DNA of 64,000 nt from Leptonema illini DSM 21528. GTDB lineage: Bacteria > Spirochaetota > Leptospiria > Leptospirales > Leptonemataceae. How positions within the stretch are numbered: position 1 is the stretch's first letter; each line of letters opens with the position of its first letter. The stretch spans positions 196,365 through 260,364 of the forward strand of contig NZ_JH597773.1 in assembly GCF_000243335.1 (NCBI RefSeq), read 5' to 3'. A model generated the notes under the pieces. It saw nothing but the letters and a program-made list of their open reading frames with translations, was not told where the DNA came from and did not search any database. The position numbers and the translations under genes were made by a program. Below, in pieces: positions 8,686-19,379 of the stretch.

Positions 8686-10404
8686 ATGGCCGGAATTCGA
8701 AGACGTCTGCTTCGCCTGCTGATGCGGCTGTACCAGCGACGAAGGTTACTCAGCCTTGGCCTGCTTTTCACGGCCCTGTATATCGGCGGGTTTGTCGTCG
8801 CTTTTCATCGATTCGGCACGGCACTGATTCTGCTCTCTTTTCTTCCTAACGCCGTCCTGTCGCTCGGTGGAAAACGCTACGGCATTCTTGCCGGCACGTT
8901 GATCGGCGCGATCAACACCATTTTCATCGTCGTCTATCTGCCCGAAATCACCGGCGAGCTCTTCTACAGCAGCGTTCTCATCGATTTTCTCGTTCAGATT
9001 CTGATCGGTCTGGGCGTGGGTCATCTTCGCGATAGCCAGCGCACGATGGAGCGCATCGTCAGGCAGAGGCAGCATGCCATTAATAGAGTGCGGCACATGG
9101 CCCTGCATGATTCGCTGACAGGTTTAGCCAATCATCGACTTCTCTATGAAGAGCTGGATCTCGAAATACGGCATGCACAACGCGATAAAAAGCGGCTGGC
9201 CGTTCTCTTCATCGACATCGACGATTTCAAGCACGTGAACGCCTCACTGGGTTATCATGAAGGCGACGAATTACTCAAGCATACCGGCAAGGCCATTCTT
9301 GACTCTCTGCGTCTCAGCGACACGGTCGCCCGCTTCGGCGGCGACGAATTCATCGCCGTTCTGCCAGGGATCGGGTCAGCAGAGGATATCCTGCCTGTCA
9401 CGAATCGATTGCTCAAAGCCATTCAAACAGCATCTGCGACGGTTCGTCTTTCCATCAGCGGCGGCATCGCCGTATACCCCGAAGACGGGACAACGCCGGC
9501 CGATCTGGTCCGCAATGCCACCGATGCGATGTTTGTGGCCAAAGAAAACGGAAAAGGACTCTTTCGTTACTGGAAAGAAGTACAGCACGAAACGATCCGG
9601 CATCGTCTTGCCGTCGAAGCGGCTTTACAGAGCGCTCTGCTGCGCGATGAATTCCGACTGTTTTATCAGCCCATCCTGCATATTACGGACGGCCATATTA
9701 TCGGCGCCGAGGCGTTGCTACGATGGACAAGCCCCGAACTGGGCGAGATCTCGCCCGCAGTCTTTATTCCTGTCGCCGAGAAAAGCGGCGTTATACGCGA
9801 GATCGGCCTCTGGGTTCTGGATCGCGTGCTCTCTGATCTGAAGGCTCTGAACGTGAAAGGCCAGGCCCTTGAATTTATCGCCGTGAACGTTTCCACAGTG
9901 CAGCTCATCGACCCGCACTTTCCAGCGCAGGCTCTACAGAAAATCCGGAGCGCCGGCATTGATCCGTCCAGACTTGAGTTTGAAGTGACCGAAACGGGCA
10001 TAGCGCTTCAGGGCAATCCGGCGGGATTGCTTGCGCCGATCAAAAAGATCGGCGTGCGCATCGCTCTTGATGATTTCGGTACGGGTAACTCTTCGCTGCG
10101 TTATCTTTCAGATCTGCCTATTGACGTTTTGAAAATCGACGGATCGTTCGTTAAGAAGACGATGGTCGACTCCAAAGCCGCCGTGATCACGCATACGATC
10201 GTCTCGCTGGCGCTTTTATTGAATCTGAATATCGTCGCCGAATGCATCGAAAACGAAGAGGAACGACAGACCATGTATTTCATGGGTGTGGATCGAATGC
10301 AGGGATTTCTTTTCAGTCCTGCCGTAGCCTTCGAAGAATTCTCGGCCATGCTCAGCCGCAATCACTCGCTGCCTCCGATTGAAACGATAGATTCCCATCC
10401 GTAA
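8686..10404 (+). CDS. Membrane-bound GGDEF-EAL cyclic-di-GMP enzyme
   Basis: A 572-aa protein. About three or four membrane helices (residues 20-115) are followed by GGDEF and EAL domains. The GGDEF site is intact (FGGDEFIAV) and the RxxD inhibitory site lies five residues before it (RLSD). The EAL domain keeps EALLRW, the DDFGTG loop, a downstream KIDGSFV and the Q/F-rich ending. Both synthase and phosphodiesterase activities are therefore possible. No sensory domain beyond the membrane region is seen. The minus-strand terminator at 10412-10437 separates it from the next gene. Confidence 0.9.
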   Translation: MAGIRRRLLRLLMRLYQRRRLLSLGLLFTALYIGGFVVAFHRFGTALILLSFLPNAVLSLGGKRYGILAGTLIGAINTIFIVVYLPEITGELFYSSVLIDFLVQILIGLGVGHLRDSQRTMERIVRQRQHAINRVRHMALHDSLTGLANHRLLYEELDLEIRHAQRDKKRLAVLFIDIDDFKHVNASLGYHEGDELLKHTGKAILDSLRLSDTVARFGGDEFIAVLPGIGSAEDILPVTNRLLKAIQTASATVRLSISGGIAVYPEDGTTPADLVRNATDAMFVAKENGKGLFRYWKEVQHETIRHRLAVEAALQSALLRDEFRLFYQPILHITDGHIIGAEALLRWTSPELGEISPAVFIPVAEKSGVIREIGLWVLDRVLSDLKALNVKGQALEFIAVNVSTVQLIDPHFPAQALQKIRSAGIDPSRLEFEVTETGIALQGNPAGLLAPIKKIGVRIALDDFGTGNSSLRYLSDLPIDVLKIDGSFVKKTMVDSKAAVITHTIVSLALLLNLNIVAECIENEEERQTMYFMGVDRMQGFLFSPAVAFEEFSAMLSRNHSLPPIETIDSHP

Positions 10405-10411
10405 CCGAAAA

Positions 10412-10437
10412 AATGGCCGCCCCGCAGGGCGGCCGAC
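10412..10437 (-). terminator. Intrinsic terminator of the FadL-like gene
   Basis: Read on the minus strand, a GGCCGCCC/GGGCGGCC stem with a short loop is followed by ATTTTTT. It lies just after the stop of the FadL-like porin gene. Confidence 0.85.
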
Positions 10438-10454
10438 CCTTCACCTTCGGTATT

Positions 10455-11885
10455 TCATTCGCTCCGGTGTTTGATCCCGATCGAGAATATCGTCTGTTGC
10501 ATGGATACTTCGTAATTCATATAGGGGTTCTTGATGCCGTTCGCATCGAAAGAATAGAGGGCATGCAGAACGGTCCAATCCGACATCGTATCGCCTTTTA
10601 CCGTCGAGAGGAAGGCATGCTCGACGGCAAAGTCGACATCAAGGCGATCGAAGCGCAGTCCCAGGCCCAGAGACGCATGATGCGTCGTAATCGCCGGGAA
10701 AAGCGGATTCACGCCCGCCGAAGTCACAGGATTCGTTCCGTAGTTATACCCGATACGATAGGCGACCGTGTCGGGCCGGTATTCGACGCCGACGGCATAG
10801 ACGTTCTGGTCTCTCCATTTCATGTTGAAGGCGAGTCGATTCGTGACCAGGCCGCCCGGCATCGTCACATACGGAGCGGAAAGATCGAACTCAATCGTAT
10901 TCATGACGGAGGCCCAGTTGATTCGAGAATAGGTCAGGCCTACGATCAGTCCCTTTTTATTATCGTAGGCGACGCCGACGCCGTGTTTATCCGGATAACC
11001 CATATTCATCGAAACAGTGGGCTTCAAGAAATACCGCGGATCGCCTTCATTGACGCTCATCTTACCGTCGAAGCGCAGATTGGTGCGACCCGTATATGCG
11101 TAGGACGCTGCCCAGTTTTCGGTGATTTCGTAAACAAGGCCCACTTTGCCCGCCATACCATACGCCGTATCGCTTTCGTAGCGATAGCCGGCACCGGGCA
11201 TCGTCATGAAGCCTCCCGGATCTTTAAACGTCCACTCCCACTTCATCTGCGCGGCCCCGACATCGACGCCCACACCGACATGAAGGGCGTTCGTCAGCTG
11301 ATAGCTGAAGCCAAACGTCGTCTTCACGAAGGCCAGGTTCGAATACGTACGCTCACGAATCTGACGCAGATCACCGATCAATGGAAGGGTTAACGTCGGA
11401 TCGCCGGCAAGCCCCTGAAAGAGCTGATTCAGCGTGCCACCGTTCGGCGTCGTGCGCAGAATACCGTCAAATTCGGCACCCATACCGCCCTGAGCGTAGA
11501 AACTCACCCCCCACGCCATGCGATCATTGATCGGAGCGGCGTAACCGATATACGGTAACGGAAATAGCGACGGTTCGCTTCGCACCGAGTTGTTATAGCT
11601 GAGGTCGGCATTTCCCGGATAAAACTTATCTCTGTAGGTTAACTGAGGCGCCATCAGGCTGAGGCCGGCCTCAAAGATCGCATCGTCAAGTCGGGTTAAG
11701 TTCGAAGGGTTCGATTCAAGGTCCATCACCGACCCGCCGATGGCAAGCGTCGCACCGCCCATGCCCATATAGCGGGTACCATAGGATGTCATCAGCATTC
11801 CGTTTGTGGCCTGAAGGGAAGAGGCCAGCAGGAGAGTCGCCGTTACAAGAAGCGCCGCTCCCCCCTGTCTGTGAAGGGTAAACAT
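10455..11885 (-). CDS. FadL/TodX-family outer-membrane transport protein
   Basis: A 476-aa exported beta-barrel protein. The start at 11885 has a good ribosome-binding site (AAGGTGG) and is followed at once by a signal peptide ending near LQATNG; longer upstream starts lack this. The mature N-terminus NGMLMTSYGTRYMGMGGATLAIGGS is the FadL hatch-type start, and SNPSNLTRLDD is the conserved NPA-like region. The remainder alternates aromatic strands and ends in FSIGIKHRSE. It probably takes up long-chain fatty acids or other hydrophobic compounds. Leptospires live on fatty acids, so this role fits the proposed host. Confidence 0.88.
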   Translation of the reverse strand: MFTLHRQGGAALLVTATLLLASSLQATNGMLMTSYGTRYMGMGGATLAIGGSVMDLESNPSNLTRLDDAIFEAGLSLMAPQLTYRDKFYPGNADLSYNNSVRSEPSLFPLPYIGYAAPINDRMAWGVSFYAQGGMGAEFDGILRTTPNGGTLNQLFQGLAGDPTLTLPLIGDLRQIRERTYSNLAFVKTTFGFSYQLTNALHVGVGVDVGAAQMKWEWTFKDPGGFMTMPGAGYRYESDTAYGMAGKVGLVYEITENWAASYAYTGRTNLRFDGKMSVNEGDPRYFLKPTVSMNMGYPDKHGVGVAYDNKKGLIVGLTYSRINWASVMNTIEFDLSAPYVTMPGGLVTNRLAFNMKWRDQNVYAVGVEYRPDTVAYRIGYNYGTNPVTSAGVNPLFPAITTHHASLGLGLRFDRLDVDFAVEHAFLSTVKGDTMSDWTVLHALYSFDANGIKNPYMNYEVSMQQTIFSIGIKHRSE

Positions 11886-12111
11886 AATCGCCACCTTATG
11901 AGCGGCACCGGGCCCGACGGTCAGACGCCGCATCTGGCCTGAAAGGATCGATCTGTGGAACAGACCCGCGCCATCAGGCGATTCAGAGCAGCCCGGATGA
12001 TGGCGGCAGGATTCATCCTGCATGAAAAGAGTAGCATGCCACTTAAACGATACAAGCAAAATCGCAAAAAAAATCAGAATTGAGATAGGGTCGCAACACC
12101 CGCGCGCCCGG

Positions 12112-14379
12112 TCAGCTCGATTTGCGCGTTATCCGATCACGGATCTCGAACTGCGAGACAAGTTCCTGTAGCGATTCGGCGATCGTGCCCAGGTTGATGG
12201 CCGCCTTGCTTGTATGATGGGCGTCGCCGATCATCCGGTCGGAGCTTTCTGCAACACCCGAAACAAGCCCCGAGATGCTGCCGGCGCTGGATTCCTGCTC
12301 TTTGAGCACCTTTTCTATATTGGCCACGGCGCCGACGATAACCATGTTTGCATCGCGTATAAAGCTGAGCTCGCGATTCGCCTGTTCGGCCAGGCCGCTT
12401 CCGTTCACGGCGAGGTTTACGGTCGCGTCCATGCTTGAGGCGGCGTTCTTCGCACCCTTTTGCATACGTCCGACCATTTCATGAATCTGTACCGTCGCCT
12501 GGCTTGTGCGCGTCGCCAGCTTGGTCACCTCATCGGCGACGACGGCAAAACCGCGTCCATAGTCGCCCGCACGCGCGGCCTCGATAGCGGCGTTCAAGGC
12601 GAGCAGATTGGTGCGATCGGTGATCTCGCTCACAAGCGAAAGGATCTCGGCGACGCGAACGGCCTCCGCATCAAGCTGTCTGATGATTTCAGCCGAATCC
12701 GAAACGGCCGATGAGATGCGTCGCACCTCGTCAAGCAGCGTCTGAATCGTCGTCTCGCCGATTTCAAGACGGTTTACGGAGCTGTGCACGGTCTGTCTGG
12801 CCTTATCTGCTCGATCGCTGGCGTGTTCGATGGAAGATAACAGCTCTTCCACAGAGGCAGCCATCGTCGTCGTCGATTCCTGCTGCACAACCGATCGCTT
12901 CAGACTGCGTTCGGCGGACTCGTCGAGAGCAAGGGCCTCTTCTTTAAGACGAACGACAGTATCCTGCGTTTGATGAAGCAGCGATCGTATGCGACTGCGA
13001 AGCTCCGTATTCGCAGAGATCATCGAATGAAAATCAAAGTGCCCGCGTGATTGATCCTCTTCAAAGCCGTCGATACGCAGCTGGTTCATCTCAATACGCA
13101 GCTCGCCAAGAAGCTCCATCAGATTGTTGCGCATCATCTCAAGCGACGTCATTAAATCGGCGAACTCATCCTGGCCGCGAACCACTATGCCTTTCTCAAT
13201 ATCGCCGTCGGCGATGCGTCGGGCAACATCCATCGCCTCCCGTGTTACGCGAAAGAATTTGCTGCCTATGGAAAAGCCGATCGGCAGCATCACACATACA
13301 AGCAGGAGCAATACGGCGCTGAACGTTACAAGGACCGTGTTATAGCGTCCCTCAGCCGCCGCAAAATGCGCCTCAGCCGTCGATTCCTGAAATTGAGCCA
13401 GACGGTCGGCAGCCTGCATCAGATCGTCGGATTGTCGGCGACCTTCTTTTAGAAAAACGCCGAGCAAGTCAGAGGGATAACGATTCTCACGCGGACCTGC
13501 CATCGTCGCAAGGACCGTCTTTCGCCACACCGCCTCTTTCGCTCGATATTCCCTCGCAAGAGCAATTTCGTCGGCATCGTGCTGCATCGCATCGTAGGTT
13601 TTCCAGCGTGCGTCGATCTCTTTCAGAAAAGAATCGATGCGGTCCAGATGAAAAGACACCGGATGCGTATGCAGTTCTTTCGTCGCCGCATCGGGAGAAT
13701 GCTGGTAGGCAAGCAGCACTTCGTTATCAGTCTGATGCTGCAACGACACGATCTCGGTAATCATACCGGCCGTCTTCATCTGCGTTTCGTAGAGAGAATG
13801 CATCGCATCGCGAGAGGCCAGCAGGCCGATCCAGGCGTATCCGAAAACATAGCTGAAAAGAGCAGTGGATAACAGAATAAATGTGAGGAAGCGCTGGCGA
13901 AGCGTAATGCGCTCCAGCCGACGGCGAAGCGCCGCCCAGCCACCTTTACGTTGCAAATGGCCACCTTCGAGAGCGACAGCGGAGTCGGTTTTCAGGCGTT
14001 CATAGAGGCGTTCGGCATCGGCGATCTCTTCGGCCGTCGCCGCGAAGCGAACGGAATGATACCCCCCACCGCGGATGGCGTTCACGTTCGCCCTCACCCA
14101 GTAATGGTCGCCGTCTTTGCGGCGATTCTTAACGATGCCCGACCAGGGTCGCCCGGCCTGTAGACTGCTCCAGAGATCGCGAAAGACTTCGGGTGGAACG
14201 TCGGGATGTCTGACGATATTATGAGCCTGACCGACAAGCTCTTCGCGTTCAAATCCGGAAACGTCCACAAAAGCGTCGTTCGCATAAAGGATACGTCCTT
14301 TCGCGTCGGTGCGGCTAACCAGGATCACATTGCCGGGGATTTCAAACTGGTGATTCGTAACCGGAACATTGTTACGCAT
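12112..14379 (-). CDS. PAS-containing methyl-accepting chemotaxis protein
   Basis: A 755-aa chemoreceptor. The start at 14379 follows an AAGGGG ribosome-binding site. Order: an Aer-like PAS domain (about 10-120: [29 protein letters not shown]), a first membrane helix near 165, a four-helix-bundle-like periplasmic part, a second helix near 355, a HAMP-like segment, and the MCP signalling hairpin ([34 protein letters not shown]). An Aer-type PAS suggests redox or energy taxis, but the added periplasmic bundle is unlike E. coli Aer and may also sense a ligand. No che genes are nearby. Confidence 0.92.
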   Translation of the reverse strand: MRNNVPVTNHQFEIPGNVILVSRTDAKGRILYANDAFVDVSGFEREELVGQAHNIVRHPDVPPEVFRDLWSSLQAGRPWSGIVKNRRKDGDHYWVRANVNAIRGGGYHSVRFAATAEEIADAERLYERLKTDSAVALEGGHLQRKGGWAALRRRLERITLRQRFLTFILLSTALFSYVFGYAWIGLLASRDAMHSLYETQMKTAGMITEIVSLQHQTDNEVLLAYQHSPDAATKELHTHPVSFHLDRIDSFLKEIDARWKTYDAMQHDADEIALAREYRAKEAVWRKTVLATMAGPRENRYPSDLLGVFLKEGRRQSDDLMQAADRLAQFQESTAEAHFAAAEGRYNTVLVTFSAVLLLLVCVMLPIGFSIGSKFFRVTREAMDVARRIADGDIEKGIVVRGQDEFADLMTSLEMMRNNLMELLGELRIEMNQLRIDGFEEDQSRGHFDFHSMISANTELRSRIRSLLHQTQDTVVRLKEEALALDESAERSLKRSVVQQESTTTMAASVEELLSSIEHASDRADKARQTVHSSVNRLEIGETTIQTLLDEVRRISSAVSDSAEIIRQLDAEAVRVAEILSLVSEITDRTNLLALNAAIEAARAGDYGRGFAVVADEVTKLATRTSQATVQIHEMVGRMQKGAKNAASSMDATVNLAVNGSGLAEQANRELSFIRDANMVIVGAVANIEKVLKEQESSAGSISGLVSGVAESSDRMIGDAHHTSKAAINLGTIAESLQELVSQFEIRDRITRKSS

Positions 14380-14455
14380 GAAGAGCCCCTTAAGAATAGC
14401 AGAGATACGACAGTGGGGTATTTCGAAGCGCTCTGTCAAACGGAATAAAGAAAAT

Positions 14456-14511
14456 AGAGGTCTCAGTTACCTGCCTGTTTGAGAAGGACTTACCATTCAA
14501 AGACCTCTGAT
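14456..14511. promoter_or_regulatory. Spaced inverted repeat in a divergent intergenic region
   Basis: AGAGGTCT and AGACCTCT form an 8-bp perfect inverted repeat with about 40 bases between the arms. It lies between the divergent chemoreceptor and phosphatase genes. It may be an operator or a chance pair; nothing else supports it. Confidence 0.25.
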
Positions 14512-14639
14512 AATCGTTTTAAGGATGTGGAATTTTCGTTCAGAAACAATCGCGCTGAAGCGACCGTAGCACTCCTGAAAAGGGCCGGTCCGCCACGAAA
14601 CTGACTTCCCTTTGAAACGACGCTTTTGAGAATGTCTGC

Positions 14640-17111
14640 ATGCGATTCGCGCGACCGTTGGTTCTGCTGCTTGCACTGATTACCCTTCCTCTTCGCGCCG
14701 AGTCTGTAACAGCGGATCGTCTTGCTACAGGATACGACCTCCACTCCGAACCCTACTGGCGCCTTGCCGATGGGCTCATCGATCCGCAGATGATAGAAAA
14801 AGAGCTCGCTGAGGGAAAAAAACCGTGCAGTGACGAGCGGTGGCACGTAGAAACGACGGGTCGATCCCTGCCGGGCGCCGTCGTCGGCCAGAGCGGCACC
14901 GTCACCTACTGCCGCGTATTCGACCTCGAAAAAGCCCCCGACCAGCCCATGGCCGTCAATTTAAGCGAGATCGACGACAGGGATCGCGCATTCATTAACG
15001 GCGTTCCCGTCGGCTCGACGGGAGATTTCCAGAACGCAGAGGCCCAAGCATACGATCGAACGAGGCTTTATCTGTTTAACGGCGATGTTCTGCGCCAGGG
15101 CACAAACGTCATCGTCGTTCATGTAAGCGGATTCTCGTTATCGGCGCGATGGGGCATGATCAACGAACGTACCCGTATCGGACCGGCCGAGCTTCTTCTC
15201 AAAGAGCACGACAGGCTCAATTTCACGCAGCTTTTCCTGTTAACCGTATACGCCACCGTCGGAGCTTACTTTCTCTTTCTGTTCGTGAACCGTCGGAGGG
15301 ACCGCGAGAATCTCTTCTTCGCTCTATTTGCACTGGCGCTTGTACTCTATCAGTTTCTACGCACACAGATCAAATACGATCTCTTTGACTCCTTCTTCAT
15401 ATTGAAGAGGATCGAGTATATCGCTCTTATGACGCTCGTTCCGCTCTTCTATCTTTTCTTTCGAGCCTATTTTACCGTGCAGAACAGCCGGGCAAAACTC
15501 ATACTGAACACAGGCGGAACCGTGGCCATCGGCATCGCAGCGGCGTGTATCATCACCTATCTTGTATCGCCTGATCCGCTTTTCTGGTCATCGGTAAATA
15601 AGACTTTCTATCTGCTTGGCGCCGCTCCTCTTGCCATGCTACAGATCGTCGCCCTGCTCGGTTATCATGCCTTTCAAAAGAACCGAGACGCCATTATTAT
15701 GATGACGGGCCTGATCGTTCTCATGGCAGCGATGGTCGTCGATTCACTCTCGACGTTCGGGTACATTAACGTCGCGCGCATCGGCACCTATGCCTTCTTT
15801 ATCTTTGTGGTCAATCTTGCCCTGATTCTCGCCAACCGCTTCGTGCGCCTGCACACGGAGGTTGAAGATCTCAACCAGAATCTCGAACGCAAGGTCGAAA
15901 CCCGCACCGAAGAGCTGCAGCTCACACTGAAAGAGGTGCAGACGCTGAAAGAGAAACAGGACGGAGATTATTTTCTCACGTCGCTATTGATCAGTCCACT
16001 GGCGCGCACCGACGTAAGGTCAGAACGGATTGACGTGCAGGTGCTCACAAGACAGAAAAAGGCCTTCACGTTTAACCGCCGACAGTCCGAGATCGGCGGC
16101 GACATCTCCATCGCCGAGCGTATTCATTTACAGAGTCATCCGTATATCGTTTATATCAATGCCGATGCCATGGGAAAATCCATCCAGGGAGCGGGCGGCG
16201 CTCTCGTCATCGGCACCGTTTTTCGCGCCCTGCTCGCTCGCACGCAGAACACCGACGAATTCCGCAATCTGCCGCCCGAACTCTGGCTGAAAGAGGCCTA
16301 TCGCGAAATCCAGGACGTTTTCTGTACATTCGACGGCAGCATGCTTCTCTCGGCTTCGATCGGCCTCATCGATGAGCGCGGCATCCTCTACAGCTTCAAC
16401 GCCGAGCATCCGCGCACGGTTCTCTATCGAAGGGCACAGGCCTCCTTCGTCGACGCTGATCCGATGTTCTTTAAATTCGGCATCGACATCGTGCGCGAAA
16501 GCTTCTCGGTGCTCGTTCAACCGCTCGAACCGGGCGACGTGCTCATCCTCGGCACGGACGGCCGGGACGATATCATGCTCACCGAGGGCATCAACACCGA
16601 TCAGGATCTGTTTCTGCGACATGTTGAAAAAGGTGATGGCAATCTCGCCGACATCATCCGTTCTATCAGGGATAGCGGTGAGTTAACCGACGACCTGTCG
16701 CTTCTGCGAATCGCTTTCGCCGGCAATACGAGCCGGCACGACGCGAAAACCGACAGCGCATACAACCGAAACAAGGCCCTGAAATTCATAGAAATCGCCG
16801 AATACGATAAGGCTATCTCGCTGCTTGAAGCGGCCGTCGACGAGAATCCCGTCGACACCGAATCGCTGTACTGGCTGTCGTATCTGCAGCGCAAGCTTGC
16901 AAAGCGCCGCAAAGATCTCGAAAAAGCCGTGCAGACGGGCGAACGCGTGCATATACGACGCCCCGACGACGTACGCAATCTCATCAATCTCATGGTCTGC
17001 TATCGCAGGCTCGGCTCGCCGGCGGCGACGATCATCGCCGAAAAGATCGTGGCCCTTGATCCGTCATCGACAAAGGCGCGGCGCCTGCTGCGCTTCGTGC
17101 ATGAGGAATGA
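14640..17111 (+). CDS. 7TM-SpoIIE phosphatase with TPR tail
   Basis: An 823-aa signalling protein. Order: signal peptide (1-20), a periplasmic beta-rich domain (about 50-185, 7TMR-DISM/jelly-roll style), about seven membrane helices (195-400), a coiled coil (405-445), a SpoIIE/PP2C-type Ser/Thr phosphatase domain (about 465-695), then TPR-like helices (about 700-823). The first metal motif reads DAMGKSIQGAGGA, a variant of the usual DxxGHG. A second site reads GTDGRDD. It probably dephosphorylates an anti-sigma-factor antagonist in response to an outside signal. No partner STAS or kinase gene is adjacent; two cNMP-binding genes follow. Confidence 0.85.
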   Translation: MRFARPLVLLLALITLPLRAESVTADRLATGYDLHSEPYWRLADGLIDPQMIEKELAEGKKPCSDERWHVETTGRSLPGAVVGQSGTVTYCRVFDLEKAPDQPMAVNLSEIDDRDRAFINGVPVGSTGDFQNAEAQAYDRTRLYLFNGDVLRQGTNVIVVHVSGFSLSARWGMINERTRIGPAELLLKEHDRLNFTQLFLLTVYATVGAYFLFLFVNRRRDRENLFFALFALALVLYQFLRTQIKYDLFDSFFILKRIEYIALMTLVPLFYLFFRAYFTVQNSRAKLILNTGGTVAIGIAAACIITYLVSPDPLFWSSVNKTFYLLGAAPLAMLQIVALLGYHAFQKNRDAIIMMTGLIVLMAAMVVDSLSTFGYINVARIGTYAFFIFVVNLALILANRFVRLHTEVEDLNQNLERKVETRTEELQLTLKEVQTLKEKQDGDYFLTSLLISPLARTDVRSERIDVQVLTRQKKAFTFNRRQSEIGGDISIAERIHLQSHPYIVYINADAMGKSIQGAGGALVIGTVFRALLARTQNTDEFRNLPPELWLKEAYREIQDVFCTFDGSMLLSASIGLIDERGILYSFNAEHPRTVLYRRAQASFVDADPMFFKFGIDIVRESFSVLVQPLEPGDVLILGTDGRDDIMLTEGINTDQDLFLRHVEKGDGNLADIIRSIRDSGELTDDLSLLRIAFAGNTSRHDAKTDSAYNRNKALKFIEIAEYDKAISLLEAAVDENPVDTESLYWLSYLQRKLAKRRKDLEKAVQTGERVHIRRPDDVRNLINLMVCYRRLGSPAATIIAEKIVALDPSSTKARRLLRFVHEE

Positions 17112-17291
17112 AGGCTATCACGACGCACGCTCGACTTGCCCGTCTCCAGATTTCGATGCATAATACCACTATACGCCGGTTCAGTAGAAAATCCCACTGA
17201 AGACCTATAATATCGCAATACCTCTTCCTTTACTGCGTACCGCCTCGCAAACTTCGATTGCCAGCGATGACGCCGTCCTTACAGTTGCAGC

Positions 17292-17720
17292 ATGTCTCCT
17301 AAGGTGATTGAGATCGTGCAGAGGATTACGGCGCGGGATATTCCCGGCGGCACGATCATTTTTAAAGAAGGCGCCGAGTCGACGGATGAGATGTACTTCG
17401 TTTTCAAGGGAGAGATCAGCATCTACAAGATTCGCGACGGACAGCCAAGGGAGATCAACCGCATCAAGCCGGGTAACTTCTTCGGAGAGATGGCCCTGAT
17501 TCAGTCTAAGCCGCGACTGGCGACGGCGAAAGTCGTCAGCGAGTCGGCGAAGCTCGCCATCATCGACAAACCCATGTTGCTCAAACTCGCCGGATCAAGC
17601 CCCGAATTCCTTTTTTATCTGCTGCGCCATGCCGTTTCGCGCCTGCTTATCGCCGAAGATAAACTACAGGCCGTGCGCGAAGAGCTGCGCAACGAGAAGC
17701 TGAAGAAAGGAATCGTATAA
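17292..17720 (+). CDS. Cyclic nucleotide-binding domain protein
   Basis: A 142-aa protein made almost entirely of one cNMP-binding beta-roll: IIFKEGAESTDEMYFVFKGEI, then NRIKPGNFFGEMALIQSKPRLATAKV, the phosphate-binding cassette with the conserved GE and an Arg nearby. A C-terminal helix follows, with no DNA-binding or enzyme domain. It may be a small regulatory subunit acting on a partner. It sits 4 bases before a paralogue of similar length, and both follow the SpoIIE phosphatase gene. Confidence 0.88.
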   Translation: MSPKVIEIVQRITARDIPGGTIIFKEGAESTDEMYFVFKGEISIYKIRDGQPREINRIKPGNFFGEMALIQSKPRLATAKVVSESAKLAIIDKPMLLKLAGSSPEFLFYLLRHAVSRLLIAEDKLQAVREELRNEKLKKGIV

Positions 17721-17724
17721 CCGC

Positions 17725-18138
17725 ATGTCGCTGAACGTATTCGAATATGTAAATAACCTGCCCGTCATGCTCTACAAAGAGAAAGACGTCGTCTTCGCCC
17801 AGGACGACGCCTCGGACGGAAAGATGTTCTTCGTCGCCGAAGGCGAGCTTGCCGTGCTTCGCCGCATCGAAGGCGATACGCATGAACTGAACCGTTTGCA
17901 TCCCGGAGATTTCTTCGGCGAGATGGCCATTTTAAACAAGATGCCTCGCTCGGCGACGATCGTCGTCACCTCGAAACATGCGAAGCTCGGCTATTTAGAC
18001 GAGCCTATGTTTCTCAAGATCGCCAGGGTGAATCCGATCTTTCACTATTCTCTTTTGAAACTGGTGATCCAGCGCATCGGACAGATTGAAGACGATATCG
18101 AAGAGTCTCTCGAGGAGTTGAAGAAGCTGCGCGGATAA
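17725..18138 (+). CDS. Cyclic nucleotide-binding domain protein (paralogue)
   Basis: A 137-aa stand-alone cNMP-binding domain, related to the gene just upstream: VVFAQDDASDGKMFFVAEGEL, then NRLHPGDFFGEMAILNKMPRSATIV. The phosphate-binding cassette (FFGEMAIL...RSA) is complete, so it could bind cAMP or cGMP. No output domain is present. The tandem pair looks like a local duplication that has diverged strongly. Confidence 0.88.
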   Translation: MSLNVFEYVNNLPVMLYKEKDVVFAQDDASDGKMFFVAEGELAVLRRIEGDTHELNRLHPGDFFGEMAILNKMPRSATIVVTSKHAKLGYLDEPMFLKIARVNPIFHYSLLKLVIQRIGQIEDDIEESLEELKKLRG

Positions 18139-18214
18139 GCGGTGATATGCATCCGACGTCAGTTGCTGAAAGCATTCCGCTTGAAAGGGTGAGCGCCCCC
18201 GACAATCTACACCC

Positions 18215-19309
18215 ATGAAACTCGAAGACCTCGGATACAGCGAACGGTTAGAAGAGCGTCGCCAGGCTTACGACCGTGAGCACGGCCTTATGCAAGATCG
18301 TTCGGCGACGGAACCCGGCCGGATTATCGCAGAACACAAAGAGCGCTATATCGTGGCGACGGGCGGCGGCGAGGTCGAAGCAGAGATAACCGGACACATG
18401 CGCTTCGCCGCTACCGGTCGCGCGGATTTTCCCGCCGTTGGAGACTGGGTTCTCGTCACCGTCTACGATACGGACTTTGCCATCATTCACAGCATCCTGC
18501 CCCGATCCTCAATTCTGCAGAGGCAGGCCGTCGGTCAGTTCGGTGAGATTCAGATCATCGCCACAAACGTGGATTTCGCCTTTCTCGTACAGGCCGTCGA
18601 TCGGGATTTTAACGTTAACCGTCTGGAGCGGTATCTCAGCATCTGTCATGCCTCAAAGGTGAATCCCATCATCGTCCTGACGAAGACCGATTTGATCGAT
18701 GCAGAGCGTCTCGCCGAGCTGAGATCTGCGATCGAAGGCCGCATCCATGACGTTCCGATACTGACCGTCAGCAACGTTACACACGAAGGCTGCGACGAGC
18801 TTCGCAAGCACATCGAATACGGTAAGACCTACTGTATGCTCGGATCATCGGGCGTCGGTAAGTCAAGCCTGATCAACACGCTGACCGGCGGAGCCATTCA
18901 GAAGACCGGCGACATCAGCGAAAGCACGCATAAAGGCCGCCACGTCACCACGCATAGAGAGCTGATCGTTCTGTCGACAGGAGGCATGCTCATTGATAAC
19001 CCCGGCATGCGCGAGGTGGGACTCGCCGATGCAACGGGCGGCGTCGAGGCGACCTTCGACCGCATCGCCGAGCTTTCCGTTCACTGCCGCTTCGCCGACT
19101 GCACACACACGGTCGAAGCCGGATGCGCCGTCATCGAGGCCGTGGAACAGGGGCAGATCGATCGTGCCTCGTACGAGAACTATCTGAAACTCGAAAGAGA
19201 GCGCTCGCATTTTCAGTCCACCGTTGCCGAGAAGCGCAAGAAGGATAAGGCCTTCGGGAAGATGCTGAAGAACTATCACAAGCAGAATCCGAAGCAGAGG
19301 GATTTGTAG
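18215..19309 (+). CDS. rsgA: Small ribosomal subunit biogenesis GTPase RsgA
   Basis: A 364-aa circularly permuted GTPase. An N-terminal OB-fold (about 40-110) precedes the GTPase motifs in permuted order: G4 (TKTD, about 150), G1 (GSSGVGKSSL, about 210) and G3 (DNPGMRE, about 262). The C-terminal zinc site is present (CRFADCTHTVEAGC), with a basic, helical tail. RsgA promotes late maturation of the 30S subunit. Length is normal and all motifs are intact. It is the last clear core gene before the accessory island. Confidence 0.95.
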   Translation: MKLEDLGYSERLEERRQAYDREHGLMQDRSATEPGRIIAEHKERYIVATGGGEVEAEITGHMRFAATGRADFPAVGDWVLVTVYDTDFAIIHSILPRSSILQRQAVGQFGEIQIIATNVDFAFLVQAVDRDFNVNRLERYLSICHASKVNPIIVLTKTDLIDAERLAELRSAIEGRIHDVPILTVSNVTHEGCDELRKHIEYGKTYCMLGSSGVGKSSLINTLTGGAIQKTGDISESTHKGRHVTTHRELIVLSTGGMLIDNPGMREVGLADATGGVEATFDRIAELSVHCRFADCTHTVEAGCAVIEAVEQGQIDRASYENYLKLERERSHFQSTVAEKRKKDKAFGKMLKNYHKQNPKQRDL

Positions 19310-19379
19310 GGCGGAGTATCGGCTTCAGGGTCGGGCAGCTTCCTTTCAGGCAGCGATCAGGAAAAGACTCTAACGAACG

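Noticed and set aside
10413-11393. A 326-aa plus-strand open frame opposite the FadL-like gene
   Set aside because: The minus strand carries a signal peptide, a family match and a terminator; the plus-strand frame has biased composition and overlaps that terminator.
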